DNA of 9,046 bases from CAYMLQ01 sp964390795 (GTDB lineage: Bacteria; Verrucomicrobiota; Kiritimatiellia; RFP12; UBA1067): assembly GCA_964390795.1 (NCBI GenBank), contig CAYMLQ010000242.1, positions 1 to 9,046 on the forward strand. The letters run 5' to 3'. This document shows positions 7,440 through 9,046 of the stretch, in pieces (position 1 is the stretch's first letter; each line of letters opens with the position of its first letter). Made by a program: the position numbers and the translations under genes. Below the pieces are notes generated by a model. The model did not search any database, was not told the DNA's origin, and saw only the letters and a program-made list of their open reading frames with translations.

Positions 7440-7468
7440 TTGCGGGTCGGCCCGCGTTCTGATAAAGT
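7440..7468 (+). promoter_or_regulatory. Candidate promoter of the 3D-domain gene
   Basis: TTGCGG (7440-7445) and TAAAGT (7463-7468) are separated by 17 nt. A start about 7 nt downstream would fall within a few bases of the ATG at 7478, and no Shine-Dalgarno is visible, so translation may be leaderless. The spacer contains the perfect palindrome GCGGG-TCGG-CCCGC (7442-7455), a possible operator or hairpin. Prediction by eye. Confidence 0.4.
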
Positions 7469-7477
7469 TACTCGCTA

Positions 7478-7990
7478 ATGTCCAAACCGTACAGGCCTCG
7501 CGCTTCGGCTGGGAGAAGGCGGTCCGTGTGGCTGGCGCGCCTGCCCGCCATTCTGGCCGGTTTGACCTTGCCGCTTTTGGTCTGGTGGTCTGGGTGTCTG
7601 GCTGACCGGATACGTCCGCCGAGCGGACGGAAGCCCGTGGCGATGGTGATGGAGGTGACCGGCTACTGCAACTGCGGCATCTGCTGCAGTTGGGAGCGTA
7701 CGTGGTTGGGCCTTGGTTCCGCCGTGATTAGCAGCGGCCCCCGCAAGGGGCAGCCCAAAGAGGTCGGCGTCACGGCGTGCGGCACGCGCGCGGCCTACGG
7801 CACGGTCGCAGCCGACACGTCGGTGTTGCCGTTCGGTGCCATCGTGCAGGTGCCTGGATACGGCTACGGCCGCGTCGAGGACCGCGGCGGCGCGATCAAA
7901 GGGCGCAAGCTTGATTTGTGGTTCCCGACGCACGAAGAGGCCCGGCAGTGGGGCCGGAAGCGGATGAACGTGCGCGTGTGGATGCCGTAA
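7478..7990 (+). CDS. 3D-domain cell-wall protein, membrane-anchored
   Basis: This 170-residue protein has an Arg-rich N-terminus, one hydrophobic segment (about 18-38), and a 3D domain (about 55-170). The three name-giving aspartates are Asp113 (VAADTSVLPFG), Asp135 (RVEDRGGAIKG) and Asp146 (KLDLWF). The upstream TGYCNCGICC (61-70) and GVTACGTRA motifs are typical of YuiC/YocH-like members. The domain shares the double-psi barrel core of MltA lytic transglycosylases and usually acts on peptidoglycan outside the cytoplasm. WWSGC at 36-40 resembles a lipobox but lacks the preferred residue at -3, so a lipoprotein is possible, an uncleaved anchor equally so. It lies downstream of the mobile cassette and ends right at the palindromic repeats before glnS. 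The family is certain; the enzymatic activity is inferred. Confidence 0.92.
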   Translation: MSKPYRPRASAGRRRSVWLARLPAILAGLTLPLLVWWSGCLADRIRPPSGRKPVAMVMEVTGYCNCGICCSWERTWLGLGSAVISSGPRKGQPKEVGVTACGTRAAYGTVAADTSVLPFGAIVQVPGYGYGRVEDRGGAIKGRKLDLWFPTHEEARQWGRKRMNVRVWMP

Positions 7991-8078
7991 CGTAGGGGCG
8001 GACCTGCGTGTCCGCCCGAACGTAGGGGCGGATCTATGTGTCCGCCCGAGCGAAGCGGATCTGCGTGTCCGCCCGAAA
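7991..8078. repeat. Three tandem REP-like palindromic units
   Basis: Units are at 7991-8020, 8021-8050 (26 of 30 identical to the first) and a shortened 8051-8078. Each folds: GGGCGGAC (7996-8003) pairs perfectly with GTCCGCCC (8010-8017) around a 6-nt loop. The second unit has the same stem with one G-U pair. The third keeps GCGGAT/GTCCGC. The array starts the base after the 3D-gene stop codon. It could act as a bidirectional transcription barrier or mRNA stabiliser, as REP sequences do elsewhere. No T-run follows, so it is not a standard intrinsic terminator. Confidence 0.85.
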
Positions 8079-8080
8079 GG
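8076..8080 (+). promoter_or_regulatory. Ribosome binding site of glnS
   Basis: AAAGG, extended by TGAG, lies 7 nt before the ATG at 8088 and overlaps the end of the third palindromic unit. A hairpin there could sit just upstream of the ribosome site. No separate promoter for glnS is evident in 7991-8087. Confidence 0.55.
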
Positions 8081-8087
8081 TGAGCGA

Positions 8088-9046
<959 letters not shown>

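Noticed and set aside
7991..8078. CRISPR array
   Set aside because: Units are directly adjacent with no unique spacers, strongly palindromic and only three in number; no cas genes are present.

Overview
The window looks like a metagenome-derived contig from a GC-rich bacterium, most probably of the Planctomycetes-Verrucomicrobia-Chlamydiae (PVC) group and plausibly Kiritimatiellota. The pointers are a giant DUF11/SdrD_B surface protein ending in a 'GRPYVVKVSTDLKHW' module, which I associate with Verrucomicrobia/Kiritimatiellota exported proteins, and a four-helix-bundle gene set among CGTAATC-type repeats. This is inference from sequence feel. No 16S gene or other phylogenetic marker except a partial glnS is present. 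All genes read on the + strand.

Layout. (1) Positions 2-6165 hold one huge exported-type protein gene, open at the left edge. It contains DUF11-like modules, then eight SdrD_B-like beta-sandwich modules, then a C-terminal PVC-style module. It is interrupted by a 100-N scaffold gap (1542-1641) flanked by an exact 55-nt duplication. Overlapping the duplicates restores one reading frame of about 2000 codons. (2) A HAD-family phosphatase gene starts 12 nt after it (6178-6843), probably in the same operon. (3) Positions 6853-7425 hold a compact 573-bp cassette. It is bounded by 25-bp terminal inverted repeats (24/25 identical) that are abutted exactly by 7-bp direct repeats (CCGCAAC). Inside are two inverted arrays of CGTAATC/CTAATC units and a single gene for a four-helix-bundle protein of the 23S-rRNA-intervening-sequence (S23/IVP) family. 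It has the anatomy of a non-autonomous mobile element, yet the only protein in it is not a known recombinase. This is the most interesting object in the window. (4) Positions 7478-7990 encode a membrane-anchored 3D-domain protein, a probable cell-wall hydrolase, with its own promoter-like sequence. (5) Three tandem palindromic GGGCGGAC/GTCCGCCC units (7991-8078) fill the gap before (6) glnS, glutaminyl-tRNA synthetase, which runs off the right edge.

Functionally the window is a mix: a cell-surface adhesin or scaffold with a small phosphatase, an envelope enzyme and a housekeeping tRNA synthetase. The four-helix-bundle cassette appears inserted immediately behind the phosphatase stop codon. 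Its sampled G+C (132 of 240 nt at 6961-7200, 55%) is lower than that of sampled neighbours (41 of 60 in the phosphatase, 45 of 60 in the surface gene), consistent with a separate origin.
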